Shown piece after piece: positions 17,046 to 26,144 of a DNA stretch of 64,000 bases. The first letter of the stretch is position 1; each line of letters starts with the position of its first letter. The stretch is taken from positions 4,108,001-4,172,000 of the forward strand of contig NC_008255.1 of assembly GCF_000014145.1 (NCBI RefSeq). The letters run 5' to 3'. A program made the position numbers and the translations under genes. The DNA is from Cytophaga hutchinsonii ATCC 33406 (GTDB lineage: Bacteria; Bacteroidota; Bacteroidia; Cytophagales; Cytophagaceae). The notes below the pieces were generated by a model, which was not told the origin of the DNA, searched no databases, and was given only the letters and a program-made list of their open reading frames with translations.

Positions 17046-17108
17046 GCCTTAAAATAATCAAAGATGTTCTTTATGAGAACAATCATCTTAACAGAGGTGA
17101 ACTTTTAG

Positions 17109-17116
17109 TATTTTTG
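17109..17116 (+). promoter_or_regulatory. Candidate -7 element TATTTTTG
   Basis: Exact TAnnTTTG match 24 nt before the truncated haemoglobin start at 17141, followed by a strong GGAGG ribosome site at 17128-17132. Confidence 0.4.
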
Positions 17117-17140
17117 TCCGGCATATCGGAGGAAAAGACT

Positions 17141-17518
17141 ATGGAAAAGGAAGCACTTTATTATCGATTAGGAAAAGAAAATCTGGACCTGTTAGTTGAT
17201 CGTTTTTATGACCTGGTTTTTGTAAATGATCAGATTGCGCATTTGTTTAAAAATGACAAGGAAGAAATAAAGGGTAAGCAACGCTTGTTTTTAACTCAAT
17301 TTCTTGGTGGTCCGGCATTGTATTCTGAAAAATTCGGACATCCACAGATGCGCGCACGGCATATGCCGCATCCGATAACCGAAACAGATGCGATTGCATG
17401 GTTGCATTGTATGTCTCAGGCAATCGGCTCATTACCGGTTTCTGAAGCATTAAAAGATGAATTATTTGCCCGCTTTCCACCTACAGCGATGTTTATGGTA
17501 AATAAAGAAGAACAATAA
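17141..17518 (+). CDS. Truncated haemoglobin, group II-like
   Basis: A 125-residue truncated globin. The proximal haem His is His74 in RARHMPHPI, matching the group II pattern, and Trp87 fits the G8 Trp of that group. FYDLVF and FLTQFLGGP are also typical. I start at ATG 17141, not the in-frame TTG at 17114, because GGAGGAAAAG (17128-17137) is well placed and the TTG overlaps the -7 box. Such globins bind O2 or NO and are linked to oxygen or nitrosative-stress roles. The role here is not determined, and there is no partner gene in the operon. Confidence 0.93.
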   Translation: MEKEALYYRLGKENLDLLVDRFYDLVFVNDQIAHLFKNDKEEIKGKQRLFLTQFLGGPALYSEKFGHPQMRARHMPHPITETDAIAWLHCMSQAIGSLPVSEALKDELFARFPPTAMFMVNKEEQ

Positions 17519-17781
17519 CCGGATGCATCCGGATGCAGCATTTAAAAAGTTAGACTTATTTATGGCACTTTAAGGCGAGCAGAATGTGTTTTGAAAATAC
17601 TGAAGCAGGAAAAAGTTCCGGAGAAATTAGTATGCAGATAAACAAGCTATTATATTTTTTATTTTATTTGAATAAGTAATTTATCATAACTGAATACCCC
17701 CGATTTTCATTGTAGGATACAACTTTTTTAGAATTCTGATAAAATATCTTATCTTGTTATATTAATATAATTAACAAAATT
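17519..17781. other. Intergenic region with 14-bp palindrome
   Basis: A 263-nt region after the globin gene. CCGGATGCATCCGG (17519-17532) is a perfect palindrome directly after the stop codon and is followed by a third GGATGC. It lacks a T-tract, so it is not a classical terminator. The rest is A+T-rich and probably holds the aldo/keto reductase promoter. Confidence 0.5.
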
Positions 17782-18753
17782 ATGCAGGTAAGAAGATTTG
17801 GAAGAACAAACTGGAACGTAAGTGAAATTGGATATGGGATGTGGGGCGCCAGCGGCTGGAAAGGCTCAGATGATTCACAATCAGAGCAATCATTGGATCT
17901 GGCAGTTTCCAAAGGCGTTAATTTTTTTGATACAGCCTGGGGATATGGAGAAGGACACAGCGAACAATTGCTGGGTAAACTTGTTAAGCGCCATCAAAGC
18001 AAAAAAATATATGTAGCTACCAAAATTCCACCAATGAATTTTAAATGGCCATCTAAAAAATCCTACACAATTGGCGAATGTTTTCCTGTTTCGCATATTA
18101 AAGAATACACGGAAACAAGCTTAAAAAACTTAGGCGTTGAAAAAATTGACCTGATGCAGTTTCATGTTTGGGAAGATGCGTGGGCTACTGATGAAAGTTG
18201 GCAGCGGGCCGTGGAAGATTTGCAGAAGGAAGGCAAAGTAGATGCATTTGGTATCAGCGTAAACAGATGGGAACCTGAAAATTGCCTGGAAACGTTAAAA
18301 ACAGGCTTGATCGATTCTGTACAGGTGATCTACAATATATTTGATCAGGCACCGGAAGATGCGTTGCTGCCGTTGTGTAAAAAACTGGATATTGCTGTTA
18401 TCGCGCGCGTTCCGTTTGATGAAGGAACGTTAACCGGTACCATTACTAAAGATACAACCTTTGAAGAAGGGGATTGGCGGGCAAGTTATTTTGTGCCGGA
18501 AAACCTGATCTCAAGTGCTGAACATGCAGACCGCCTGAGACCGATTTTGCCGTCCGGTATGACGATGGCTGAAATGGCGCTTCGCTTTATTCTGATGAAC
18601 GATGATATTGCGACAACCATACCGGGCATGCGTAAAGAACGAAACGTGCTTGCAAACACAGGTGTCAGCGATGGAAAAAAATTAAGTCTGGATCTATACA
18701 ACGAATTAAAAAAACACCGTTGGGATAGAGAACCGACTTCCTGGTCTCAATAA
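17782..18753 (+). CDS. Aldo/keto reductase
   Basis: A 323-residue aldo/keto reductase. The catalytic tetrad is visible: Asp50 and Tyr55 in FFDTAWGYGEG, Lys81 in VATKIPP and His128 in LMQFHVW. The C-terminal NADPH-binding region (TTIPGMRKERNVLANTGV) is complete. The enzyme should reduce carbonyls with NADPH in the cytoplasm; substrate unknown. The gene stands alone and is followed by a weak stem-loop before the GH3 gene. Confidence 0.93.
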   Translation: MQVRRFGRTNWNVSEIGYGMWGASGWKGSDDSQSEQSLDLAVSKGVNFFDTAWGYGEGHSEQLLGKLVKRHQSKKIYVATKIPPMNFKWPSKKSYTIGECFPVSHIKEYTETSLKNLGVEKIDLMQFHVWEDAWATDESWQRAVEDLQKEGKVDAFGISVNRWEPENCLETLKTGLIDSVQVIYNIFDQAPEDALLPLCKKLDIAVIARVPFDEGTLTGTITKDTTFEEGDWRASYFVPENLISSAEHADRLRPILPSGMTMAEMALRFILMNDDIATTIPGMRKERNVLANTGVSDGKKLSLDLYNELKKHRWDREPTSWSQ

Positions 18754-18776
18754 CAACATCAACATCTTCATTATAA

Positions 18777-18819
18777 CTTCTGAATCTGCACCTATTGTGC
18801 AGGCCGGCAGATTCAGAAG
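18777..18819 (+). terminator. Stem-loop after aldo/keto reductase (weak terminator)
   Basis: A 13-bp perfect stem, CTTCTGAATCTGC (18777-18789) with GCAGATTCAGAAG (18807-18819), 17-nt loop, but no direct T-run. It could be a partial terminator or an mRNA 3'-end structure. Confidence 0.5.
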
Positions 18820-18850
18820 CAACACGTAGTAATTATTTTTAAACAACCCC

Positions 18851-21103
18851 ATGAATAAAAAACAGCTCCTCTGGATACTATCTATAGGTACAATTGTTTG
18901 CGGTATTTCGTGTACAAAAACAGAAAAACCTGCAGCAGATGCCATTGAAAAAATAATCTCTGAAATGTCGCTGGAGGAAAAGGTCGGACAAATGACCAAC
19001 CTTACCCTTGCAACCATTGCCAATGAAGTGGACAGCACAGTGGTTGTAGATACAGCAAAACTAAATGATGTGATTTTAAAACATCATGTCGGCTCTATTC
19101 AGAATGTACTTACACATGCGTATACATTAAATGAATGGCATTCGATCATTGAACCGATACAGAAATTAACGCTTGAAAAAACGCGCCATAAAATTCCCTT
19201 TTTATATTGCATTGATGCGGTACACGGCGCAAATTATGTATATGGCGCAACTATTTTTCCGCACAACATTGGCCTTGCGGCAACACGCAACCGCACGCTT
19301 GTAAAAGAAGCGGGCGCAATCACAGCCGTGCAGACAAGAGCTGCAGGGATCCGTTATAATTTTGCGCCAGTGCTGGATGTCGGTCGCAATCAGTTATGGT
19401 CACGCTTTGGCGAAACATTCGGGGAAGACACCTACATCGCAACTGAAATGGGGCTTGCATCCATTCGTGGTTTTGAAGGCGGAGATGTTTCAAGTCCCTT
19501 GCATGTAGCAGCCTGTATGAAACATTTTATCGGCTATTCGGTTCCGCAAAATGGCAAAGACCGCGCCCCGGCATATATTCCTGAAATTATATTGAGAGAA
19601 CATTTTCTGCCTTCATTCAAAGCAGCGGTAAATGAGGGCACACATACGTTAATGGTAAACTCCGGTGAAATTAATGGCACACCGGTACACGCCAGCAAAT
19701 ATTTATTAACCGATGTATTGCGCACAGAGCTTGGATTTAAAGGAGTAGTAATAACAGACTGGCTGGATATTTTAAAATTAAAAGAAAGACATCAGGTAGC
19801 AGAAACGCATAAAGATGCCGTATATCTGGCTGTAACCGCTGGGATTGACATGTGTATCGTGCCATTTGACTTCAGCTTTACAGATGATCTGATTGCTTTG
19901 GTAAAAGAAGGAAGGATTTCAGAAGAGCGCATAAATGAATCGGTAAGAAGAATCTTACAATTGAAAAAAGACCTTGGCTTATTTGAACATCCATATCTGG
20001 AAGAGCAAGCTGTGAAAGCCTTTTCAGATCAGGCATACAGCAACACCGCGCTGCAGCTGGCAAGAGAATCTGTAACCCTTTTGAAAAATGAAAACGGGAT
20101 ATTGCCATTAACGGACAAACAGAAAATTTTAGTTACCGGCCCGTTCGCAAACACACTTTCAGAACTACACGGAGCCTGGTCGTACTCGTGGCAGGGGAAC
20201 ATAGAACGCTTATACCCGGACACACTGAATACCATTGCGGAAGTATTTAAAAAAGAAACACCAGCAACAAGTATATTCGATCTTTCTGCATGGACGAAAT
20301 CAAACGGATGGAATAAAGGTGCGCTTATAAAAGCTGCACGTGCTGCTGATGTACTTGTAGTTTGTGCAGGTGAAGCGGCGTATGCAGAAACACCCGGCAA
20401 CATACCTGACTTAGCGTTTGACTCTGTTCAGGTTGAAGTGATAAAAGAACTTTCAAAAACCGGCAAACCAATTGTACTTGTTTTACTGGAAGGTCGTCCG
20501 CGGATTATCCGCGAGATAGAACCCTATTGCAATGCGGTTGTACTGGCTTACTGGCCCGGCGCACAGGGCGCGCAGGCCATATATGACGTATTATATGGCC
20601 GTTACAACCCAAGCGGAAAACTACCATTTACCTATCCGCGCTACAGCGGCACGTTACTTACATACGATCATAAATTACTTGATGAAGCGGTAGAAATTGT
20701 TGAACCCTATCAATATTTTTACGAATTTAATCCTCAATATGCGTTCGGTTATGGTTTATCGTATACAACCTTTAGTTACAGTGCACTTAAAATTAGCTCC
20801 GACACATTGGTTGCCAACGACAGCTTAACGGTTTCCATCACTGTAACAAACACAGGCAAACTGGATGGGCAGGAAGTGGTTGAACTCTATTCAAGAGATT
20901 TGGTTGCTTCCATAACACCAAGTGTAAAAAGGCTTAGAAGGTTTGAGAAAATTGCATTGCACGCAGGCGAATCTAAAACGGTTGATTTCGTTTTAACAAA
21001 AGCAGATCTTGCATTTGTAGGCCAGGATTTAAAGACAGTTACAGAACAAGGCGCATTTGAAATCAGCATTCAAAAACAAAAAACAACTATTTATTATAAA
21101 TAA
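18851..21103 (+). CDS. Glycoside hydrolase family 3 beta-glycosidase, lipoprotein
   Basis: A 750-residue GH3 enzyme with a lipoprotein signal (GISC, Cys21). The TIM-barrel domain (about 35-370) has KHF (Lys224-His225) and the nucleophile Asp303 in VVITDWLDI. The alpha/beta sandwich (about 400-625) and a C-terminal fibronectin-III-like domain (about 660-745; NTGKLDGQEVVELY) are present. The length matches BglX-type periplasmic beta-glucosidases. It would hydrolyse beta-linked gluco-oligosaccharides at the cell envelope, which suits a cellulose- or plant-polymer-using bacterium. The substrate is inferred from family. The next gene begins 19 nt after the stop, so the two are probably one transcript. 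Confidence 0.93.
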   Translation: MNKKQLLWILSIGTIVCGISCTKTEKPAADAIEKIISEMSLEEKVGQMTNLTLATIANEVDSTVVVDTAKLNDVILKHHVGSIQNVLTHAYTLNEWHSIIEPIQKLTLEKTRHKIPFLYCIDAVHGANYVYGATIFPHNIGLAATRNRTLVKEAGAITAVQTRAAGIRYNFAPVLDVGRNQLWSRFGETFGEDTYIATEMGLASIRGFEGGDVSSPLHVAACMKHFIGYSVPQNGKDRAPAYIPEIILREHFLPSFKAAVNEGTHTLMVNSGEINGTPVHASKYLLTDVLRTELGFKGVVITDWLDILKLKERHQVAETHKDAVYLAVTAGIDMCIVPFDFSFTDDLIALVKEGRISEERINESVRRILQLKKDLGLFEHPYLEEQAVKAFSDQAYSNTALQLARESVTLLKNENGILPLTDKQKILVTGPFANTLSELHGAWSYSWQGNIERLYPDTLNTIAEVFKKETPATSIFDLSAWTKSNGWNKGALIKAARAADVLVVCAGEAAYAETPGNIPDLAFDSVQVEVIKELSKTGKPIVLVLLEGRPRIIREIEPYCNAVVLAYWPGAQGAQAIYDVLYGRYNPSGKLPFTYPRYSGTLLTYDHKLLDEAVEIVEPYQYFYEFNPQYAFGYGLSYTTFSYSALKISSDTLVANDSLTVSITVTNTGKLDGQEVVELYSRDLVASITPSVKRLRRFEKIALHAGESKTVDFVLTKADLAFVGQDLKTVTEQGAFEISIQKQKTTIYYK

Positions 21104-21122
21104 AACAAGTACAAGTATTATT

Positions 21123-21983
21123 ATGAAAAAGTATCTAAGTGTATTGTCTATAGTATTGATATTCGGCTGTACGCAGACACAACAACAGAAAAAAAATGTA
21201 GATGTTACAGCAACATTAAAATGGCAGACTGATACGGTTTTAAAAGTTCCCGAATCAGTTATTTATAATCCGGAAGATAAATTTATTTATGTATCAAACA
21301 TCAACGGGAAAGCAGACAGCACTGACGGGAACGGATTTATTTCCCGATTAAATCTGGATGGAAAAATTTCAGAATTAGAATGGGTAAAAGGTCTGGATGC
21401 ACCCAAAGGAATGGGTATTTACAAAGGCAAACTATATGTAACGGATATCCATAAGCTGGTAATTATTGATATCGCAACAGCATCAATCGAAAAATCCATT
21501 GTGATTGATAGCGCGGAGTTTTTGAACGACGTAACAATAGATGCAAAAGGAGATGTATATTTTACAGATTCAGGTGCGAAAAGAATTCATTTATATAAAG
21601 ATGGCACAGTTACATTATGGACAAAAGATCCATTATTGATTATGCCGAATGGCATTCTTGCCCTTGAAAATTCTCTGCGTATTATTGATATGGGCACGGG
21701 ATTATTTTATGATGCAGACTATTCAACAAAAAAACTAACGGGTGTTGCAGATACCATACCGGGTGGAGATGGTGTAATGCAAATTTCAAAAAACGAATAC
21801 ATTATATCCTGCTGGCCGGGCGAAGTATATTATGTAAATGAAGCAGCCGTTAAGAAAATATTAGATACAAAAGCGGCGAAACTAAATGCTGCAGATGCCT
21901 GGTATATTGACGGTGAAAATTTATTGGTTGTACCGACATTTTACGGGAATTCTGTTATGGCATATACAATTACAAAGGAATAA
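21123..21983 (+). CDS. SMP-30-like lipoprotein, second copy
   Basis: A 286-residue beta-propeller lipoprotein (FGC, Cys16). The SMP-30 metal-ligand pattern can be followed: Glu in VPESVIY, Asn in FLNDVTI, Asn in MPNGI, Asp in GGDGVMQ. It is shorter than the copy at 2800-3822 and clearly diverged. The start at 21123 places the signal peptide at the N-terminus; the longer frame to 21057 would run inside the GH3 gene. It probably shares a transcript with the GH3 enzyme, so a role in sugar lactone or glycoside breakdown is plausible but unproven. A terminator follows. Confidence 0.82.
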   Translation: MKKYLSVLSIVLIFGCTQTQQQKKNVDVTATLKWQTDTVLKVPESVIYNPEDKFIYVSNINGKADSTDGNGFISRLNLDGKISELEWVKGLDAPKGMGIYKGKLYVTDIHKLVIIDIATASIEKSIVIDSAEFLNDVTIDAKGDVYFTDSGAKRIHLYKDGTVTLWTKDPLLIMPNGILALENSLRIIDMGTGLFYDADYSTKKLTGVADTIPGGDGVMQISKNEYIISCWPGEVYYVNEAAVKKILDTKAAKLNAADAWYIDGENLLVVPTFYGNSVMAYTITKE

Positions 21984-22006
21984 TTCCGTTGTATAAACCA
22001 ATATCC

Positions 22007-22062
22007 AAAAGAAACGTTCTGTTATATAATCGATTGATTTATATGGCAGAACGTTCTTTTTT
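22007..22062 (+). terminator. Terminator after second SMP-30 gene
   Basis: AACGTTCTG (22013-22021) pairs with CAGAACGTT (22047-22055), with extra A/T pairing inside, then CTTTTTT. It lies 29 nt past the stop codon. Confidence 0.75.
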
Positions 22063-22160
22063 AAAGAACCGTATATATGCCACCGGGATATAAAAAGGGT
22101 TTAAATTACTGTTTTATAGTTATACCTGTTATATTTATATGATTTAATCAACAAGATACT

Positions 22161-22865
22161 ATGTTACAATCCATCTTATTACAAATTCAAACAGTTGCAG
22201 TATCAGATTCAACAGGAGTAGCTTCAGGAGCACCTGCTGCTGAATCACTTTCATTATTATCTATCCTGATGAAAGGTGGATACCTGATGATCCCGATCCT
22301 GATTTTGTCTGTAGCCGCACTTGCTATTTTTATCGAACGTTTTTTATACATTAAAAATGCCGGTAAAACAGATGAGCATATGCTGGAAACGATAAAAGAT
22401 AAAATCAAAGAAGGGAAACTGGATGATGCTAAAAGTATTTGTGCACGCTCTACAGGTGTTACAGCCAGAGTATTTGAAAAGGCATTAAATCGTTTGGGTT
22501 CACCGGTACGTGATATTGAAAGTATTATGGAAAGCGTTTCAAACATTGAAGTGAACCGCATGGAAAAAAACCTTGGCTTGCTTGCCGCAATAGCCGCTAT
22601 TGCGCCAATGTTTGGTTTCCTTGGAACAGTTGTAGGTATGATTAAATCATTTTATAACATTTCAATCGCTAACGACATCAGTATCGGGATCATTGCGGGT
22701 GGTATTTATGAAAAAATGATCACATCGGCATCAGGTCTCGTAGTTGGTGTAATTGCCTATATGATGTATACGTATTTGAATCACAGAATAGACAGCGTTA
22801 TAGCAAAACTTGAAGATAACAGCGTTGACTTTCTGGACACACTCTATAAGCCTTCACGTTCATGA
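22161..22865 (+). CDS. exbB: ExbB/TolQ/MotA-type proton channel subunit
   Basis: A 234-residue protein with three membrane helices: about 35-58 (GYLMIPILILSVAALAIFIE), about 138-160 and about 172-195. The cytoplasmic loop carries the family features (LGLLAAIAAIAPMFGFLGTV). It energises outer-membrane transport or motility by using the proton motive force together with an ExbD partner. The ExbD gene overlaps its end by 4 nt (ATGA), so the two are translationally coupled. There is no TonB gene here. Confidence 0.93.
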   Translation: MLQSILLQIQTVAVSDSTGVASGAPAAESLSLLSILMKGGYLMIPILILSVAALAIFIERFLYIKNAGKTDEHMLETIKDKIKEGKLDDAKSICARSTGVTARVFEKALNRLGSPVRDIESIMESVSNIEVNRMEKNLGLLAAIAAIAPMFGFLGTVVGMIKSFYNISIANDISIGIIAGGIYEKMITSASGLVVGVIAYMMYTYLNHRIDSVIAKLEDNSVDFLDTLYKPSRS

Positions 22866-23260
22866 AAATAAAAAGAAGAAAAAGAGGCCATGCCGCTATG
22901 GAGGCATCTTCTTTGGCAGATATATTATTCTTCCTGATGTTATTCTTCCTGATGGTTTCAACATTAGCCAGCCAGAATGCATTAGGCATTTTGCTTCCTG
23001 AATCAAGAACAGGAAAAACAATGCATCAGGAACTATTGAATGTTTCGATCAATGCAAAAAGAGAATATTATATAGACGGCAAACAGATTTCTTTTAGCGA
23101 ATACGAACAAATACTAAAGCAAAAGAGCATGACATCTACAAACATTACGATTGCATTGCGCATCGACCAGAGTGTTCCGGTAGAAGAACTCATCAATGCA
23201 GTAGACGTGATCAATTTATACAAACTCCGCTCGGTGATTGCCACTGCTAAAAAAGAATAA
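22862..23260 (+). CDS. exbD: ExbD/TolR-type proton channel subunit
   Basis: A 132-residue protein with a short basic N-terminus, a single membrane helix (about 19-38) holding the key Asp (ASSLADILFFLMLFFL, Asp20), and a small periplasmic domain. Only one ExbD follows ExbB; many Bacteroidota gene sets contain two plus TonB. Which outer-membrane system it powers (TonB, Tol or gliding) cannot be told from sequence. A long bidirectional terminator follows. Confidence 0.92.
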   Translation: MKIKRRKRGHAAMEASSLADILFFLMLFFLMVSTLASQNALGILLPESRTGKTMHQELLNVSINAKREYYIDGKQISFSEYEQILKQKSMTSTNITIALRIDQSVPVEELINAVDVINLYKLRSVIATAKKE

Positions 23261-23271
23261 CTGCTGAGCTA

Positions 23272-23335
23272 ACTAAAAAAGCCCACAAAAAAGCCCCCGA
23301 TTTAAATCGCGGGCTTTTTTGTGGGCTTTTTTAGT
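23272..23335. terminator. Long bidirectional terminator after exbD
   Basis: A perfect 25-bp inverted repeat (23272-23296 with 23311-23335) with an extra inner pairing around GATTTAAATC. Each arm carries two GCCC-plus-A-run units, so two nested terminator hairpins are possible on either strand. Confidence 0.9.
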
Positions 23336-23383
23336 TTCGCATAAAATCTTGTACTTTAGGTTTTTTAAAACGAAAAACGAAAT

Positions 23384-24826
23384 ATGTTCTCATCCCTTTT
23401 TAAAACGAAAAGCATTCAATCCATTCTTAAAGAAGAAAAAGGAGAGCTCAAAAAAACCCTTACCGCAACAAGCCTTGTATTACTAGGAATCGGTGCAATT
23501 ATCGGTGCCGGAATTTTTTCCCTTACAGGTATCGCCGCAGCTGAAAATGCTGGTCCGGCTGTAACCATTTCCTTTGTTGTTGCCGGATTAGGCTGTGCGT
23601 TTGCCGGATTATGTTATGCGGAATTTGCTTCTATGTTACCGATTGCCGGAAGCGCATACACCTATTCATACGCTACTCTTGGCGAATTTATCGCCTGGAT
23701 CATAGGCTGGGATCTGGTTCTTGAATATGCCGTAGGCGCAGCTACCGTTGCCATAAGCTGGTCACGTTACTTAATTAAGCTGCTTGAAAAACTTGGTGTA
23801 GATCACATTCCTTATCAATGGATGATGTCACCGTTTGAAACACATAGGGTAAACGGAACAGAATTGCATGGCATCGTTAACATTCCCGCAATTTTTATCA
23901 CGTGCCTGATGTCATTAGTCCTGATCCGGGGAATGAAAGAATCTGCAAAATTGAACAATGTTATTGTAGCATTAAAAATAACCGTTGTAATTGCATTCAT
24001 TATTTTAGGCTGGAGCTACATGGACCCAATCAACCATGCTGATTATGTACCGGACAATACAGGTGTTTTTGAGCACTTTGGCTGGACAGGCGTAATGACC
24101 GGCGCTGCAGTTGTATTTTTCTCTTTTATTGGTTTTGATGCCGTTTCCACCGCTGCACAGGAAGCTAAAAATCCACAGCGCGATATGCCTATCGGCATAC
24201 TGGGCTCCCTGGTTATCTGCACGATCTTATATGTATTGTTTTCCTATGTAATGACTGGCCTTGAAAATTATCAGAACTTTAAAGGTGAAGCAGCACCGGT
24301 TGCCTTAGCGATCGCGGCTACGCCATATGCCTTTTTCCAGGAACTGATTATCATAGCAATTCTTGCAGGTTACACATCTGTGATCATGGTATTATTAATG
24401 GGTCAGTCCCGTGTGTTCTTTAGCATGTCTAAAGATGGTCTTGTACCGGCAATCTTTTCAGAAGTACATCCGAAATACCAGACACCATGGAAATCAAATA
24501 TTCTGTTTGCCATATTGGTGAGTTTGTTTGCAGGCCTGGTGCCTGTTTCAGTAGTAGGAGAGATGACAAGCATTGGCACCTTGTTCGCTTTTGTACTGGT
24601 ATGTATAGGTGTATTGGTGCTGCGCAAAAAGCAGCCGGATGCACCAAGAGCGTTCCGTACACCATGGGTACCGTTTGTGCCAATCATGGGTATTGTTGTG
24701 TGCCTGTACCTGATGTACGCGCTTCCAATAGACACCTGGATCCGTTTGATTGTATGGATGGCAATTGGTATCGCTATTTACTTTTTATACAGCAGACACC
24801 ATAGTAAGATCCGTAACAGTAATTAA
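23384..24826 (+). CDS. Amino-acid permease, APC superfamily (cationic-amino-acid-transporter type)
   Basis: A 480-residue permease with about 12 membrane helices. The first substrate-binding helix has GIGAIIGAGIFSLTG, and a later signature is FFSFIGFDAVSTAAQE. The closing region (VLVLRKKQPDAPRAFRTPWV) is typical of the CAT/YfnA group. It should import amino acids with H+ or act as an exchanger; substrate not determined. It lies alone between two strong terminators. Confidence 0.93.
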   Translation: MFSSLFKTKSIQSILKEEKGELKKTLTATSLVLLGIGAIIGAGIFSLTGIAAAENAGPAVTISFVVAGLGCAFAGLCYAEFASMLPIAGSAYTYSYATLGEFIAWIIGWDLVLEYAVGAATVAISWSRYLIKLLEKLGVDHIPYQWMMSPFETHRVNGTELHGIVNIPAIFITCLMSLVLIRGMKESAKLNNVIVALKITVVIAFIILGWSYMDPINHADYVPDNTGVFEHFGWTGVMTGAAVVFFSFIGFDAVSTAAQEAKNPQRDMPIGILGSLVICTILYVLFSYVMTGLENYQNFKGEAAPVALAIAATPYAFFQELIIIAILAGYTSVIMVLLMGQSRVFFSMSKDGLVPAIFSEVHPKYQTPWKSNILFAILVSLFAGLVPVSVVGEMTSIGTLFAFVLVCIGVLVLRKKQPDAPRAFRTPWVPFVPIMGIVVCLYLMYALPIDTWIRLIVWMAIGIAIYFLYSRHHSKIRNSN

Positions 24827-24840
24827 TATGTCCTGAATAA

Positions 24841-24893
24841 ACAAAGAAGTCCCGCCACCGATTACTACCGGGGGCGGGACTTCTTTGTTATAT
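24841..24893. terminator. Bidirectional terminator after amino-acid permease
   Basis: A perfect 16-bp stem, 24841-24856 with 24873-24888, 16-nt loop. It separates the plus-strand permease from the minus-strand SIMPL gene and has T/A-rich flanks on both sides. Confidence 0.88.
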
Positions 24894-24907
24894 ATATCCT
24901 TGTTAAA

Positions 24908-25606
24908 TTATTGAATGGCAAACGTTGCATTCACCTGAAACTGTAATTTGATTTTCTGAAAACCTATATCTGAATCCGCGTAGCTTTCTTGGTAGCTCAT
25001 GGAGTTGCGAACATTCACCTGGTTCGAATAAACAGGTTGATTATAGGAGATATTATCGTATTCACTTATTTCAACAGCACCACCGATTTTCTCATCGATC
25101 GCTTCAAGCAGATATGTTGCTTTTGCTTTAGCCGCTTTGATGGCTTCGATTTTTAATTGTTTTTTGTATTCTGTAATTTTAGAATGCGAATAATTCCGGA
25201 TTTCAACCGAGTAGATGGATTCTGCATTTACTTTATCCAGTATTTCGTCCATCTTTCCAGGGGTTGATACTTTAATGATATAGCTTTTAGAATTGTACAA
25301 TTCAGCACCATCTTTCTTTTTTCTGCTCCAGCTTAAGCCATTCACCTGCTCAACCATAAAGTCTTCTTTTGTAATGCCGGCAGCAGTTACAGCCTGGTTT
25401 AATTCTTTTTCAAGCTTTTCAATCACAACTTTATTTTTGTCTTTTAAATACTCTTTAATCACCACCCTGAAATAAATTTCGTCGGGAACGACTTCCATTT
25501 CGGCAGTACCGGTTACGGAAATTCTCTTTTGAACAGGACCCGGTACCTGCGCAAACGCTGCGCCGATTGTACAGATAAAAACGATTGAAGTAATTAGATG
25601 CTTCAT
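24908..25606 (-). CDS. SIMPL domain (DUF541) secreted protein
   Basis: A 232-residue exported protein (signal peptide about 1-19, cleavage after AFAQ). The SIMPL/DUF541 domain follows: the start VTGTAEMEVVPDEIYFRV is the family signature, and the helix IEAIKAAKAKATYLLEAI is conserved. DUF541 proteins are envelope proteins with an oligomeric ring or channel fold and no settled function. The gene is preceded (on its strand) by the DUF3127 gene, with a terminator between them. Confidence 0.9.
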   Translation of the reverse strand: MKHLITSIVFICTIGAAFAQVPGPVQKRISVTGTAEMEVVPDEIYFRVVIKEYLKDKNKVVIEKLEKELNQAVTAAGITKEDFMVEQVNGLSWSRKKKDGAELYNSKSYIIKVSTPGKMDEILDKVNAESIYSVEIRNYSHSKITEYKKQLKIEAIKAAKAKATYLLEAIDEKIGGAVEISEYDNISYNQPVYSNQVNVRNSMSYQESYADSDIGFQKIKLQFQVNATFAIQ

Positions 25607-25679
25607 AGAATGAGAGGTTAGTAGTTATATAAATACTGGAATTCAATAATGATACCAAATCTAAAAATGAACGAACAAA

Positions 25680-25713
25680 AAAGGTTCAGCAGTATATGTG
25701 CTGAACCTTTTAT
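25680..25713 (-). terminator. Terminator after DUF3127 gene
   Basis: AAAGGTTCAGCA (25680-25691) pairs with TGCTGAACCTTT (25699-25710). On the minus strand it is followed by a T-run, so it ends the gene at 25731-26081. Confidence 0.8.
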
Positions 25714-25730
25714 AAAGAATTGGTTTTGTA

Positions 25731-26081
25731 TTAGAATGGCAAATCGCCATCGTCTGCTTTTTCCATAAAATCGTCGGATGGAGGAGGGAAGTTCGGCGGG
25801 CCGTCATTTCCGGCACTGCCTTGTTTAGCAACTTTCCATGCTCTCAACTCTGTATACCAACGCTGATTGTATTCTCTGCTTTCAACATCAAAAGACACTT
25901 CAACAGCGTCTCCCGATTTAACATTGAACTGATCTATTTTATCACCCCAAACAGAGAAACATACTTTTTTAGGGTATTGCCCTGTTGTTTCAAGAATATA
26001 CTCCTGTTTTTTCCAGGTGCCATTTTTACCTTGTCCGCTTTGTTCCGGAAGCAAGGCAATTATTTTTCCGCTAATTTCCAT
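25731..26081 (-). CDS. DUF3127 protein with SSB-like acidic tail
   Basis: A 116-residue protein. Residues 1-90 form a small OB-like beta barrel (family DUF3127). A Gly/Pro-rich linker (about 91-103) leads to an acidic end, DDGDLPF (110-116), like the DDDIPF tip with which single-stranded-DNA-binding proteins recruit partners. DNA binding and partner recruitment are inferred from this likeness; the function of the family is not settled. It is transcribed divergently from the YdjM-like gene, with 63 nt between. Confidence 0.85.
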   Translation of the reverse strand: MEISGKIIALLPEQSGQGKNGTWKKQEYILETTGQYPKKVCFSVWGDKIDQFNVKSGDAVEVSFDVESREYNQRWYTELRAWKVAKQGSAGNDGPPNFPPPSDDFMEKADDGDLPF

Positions 26082-26144
26082 TATAATAATTCTATTTTAA
26101 TACTTAAATATACATAATTTACGTCCCTCAATAAAGCATACCCA

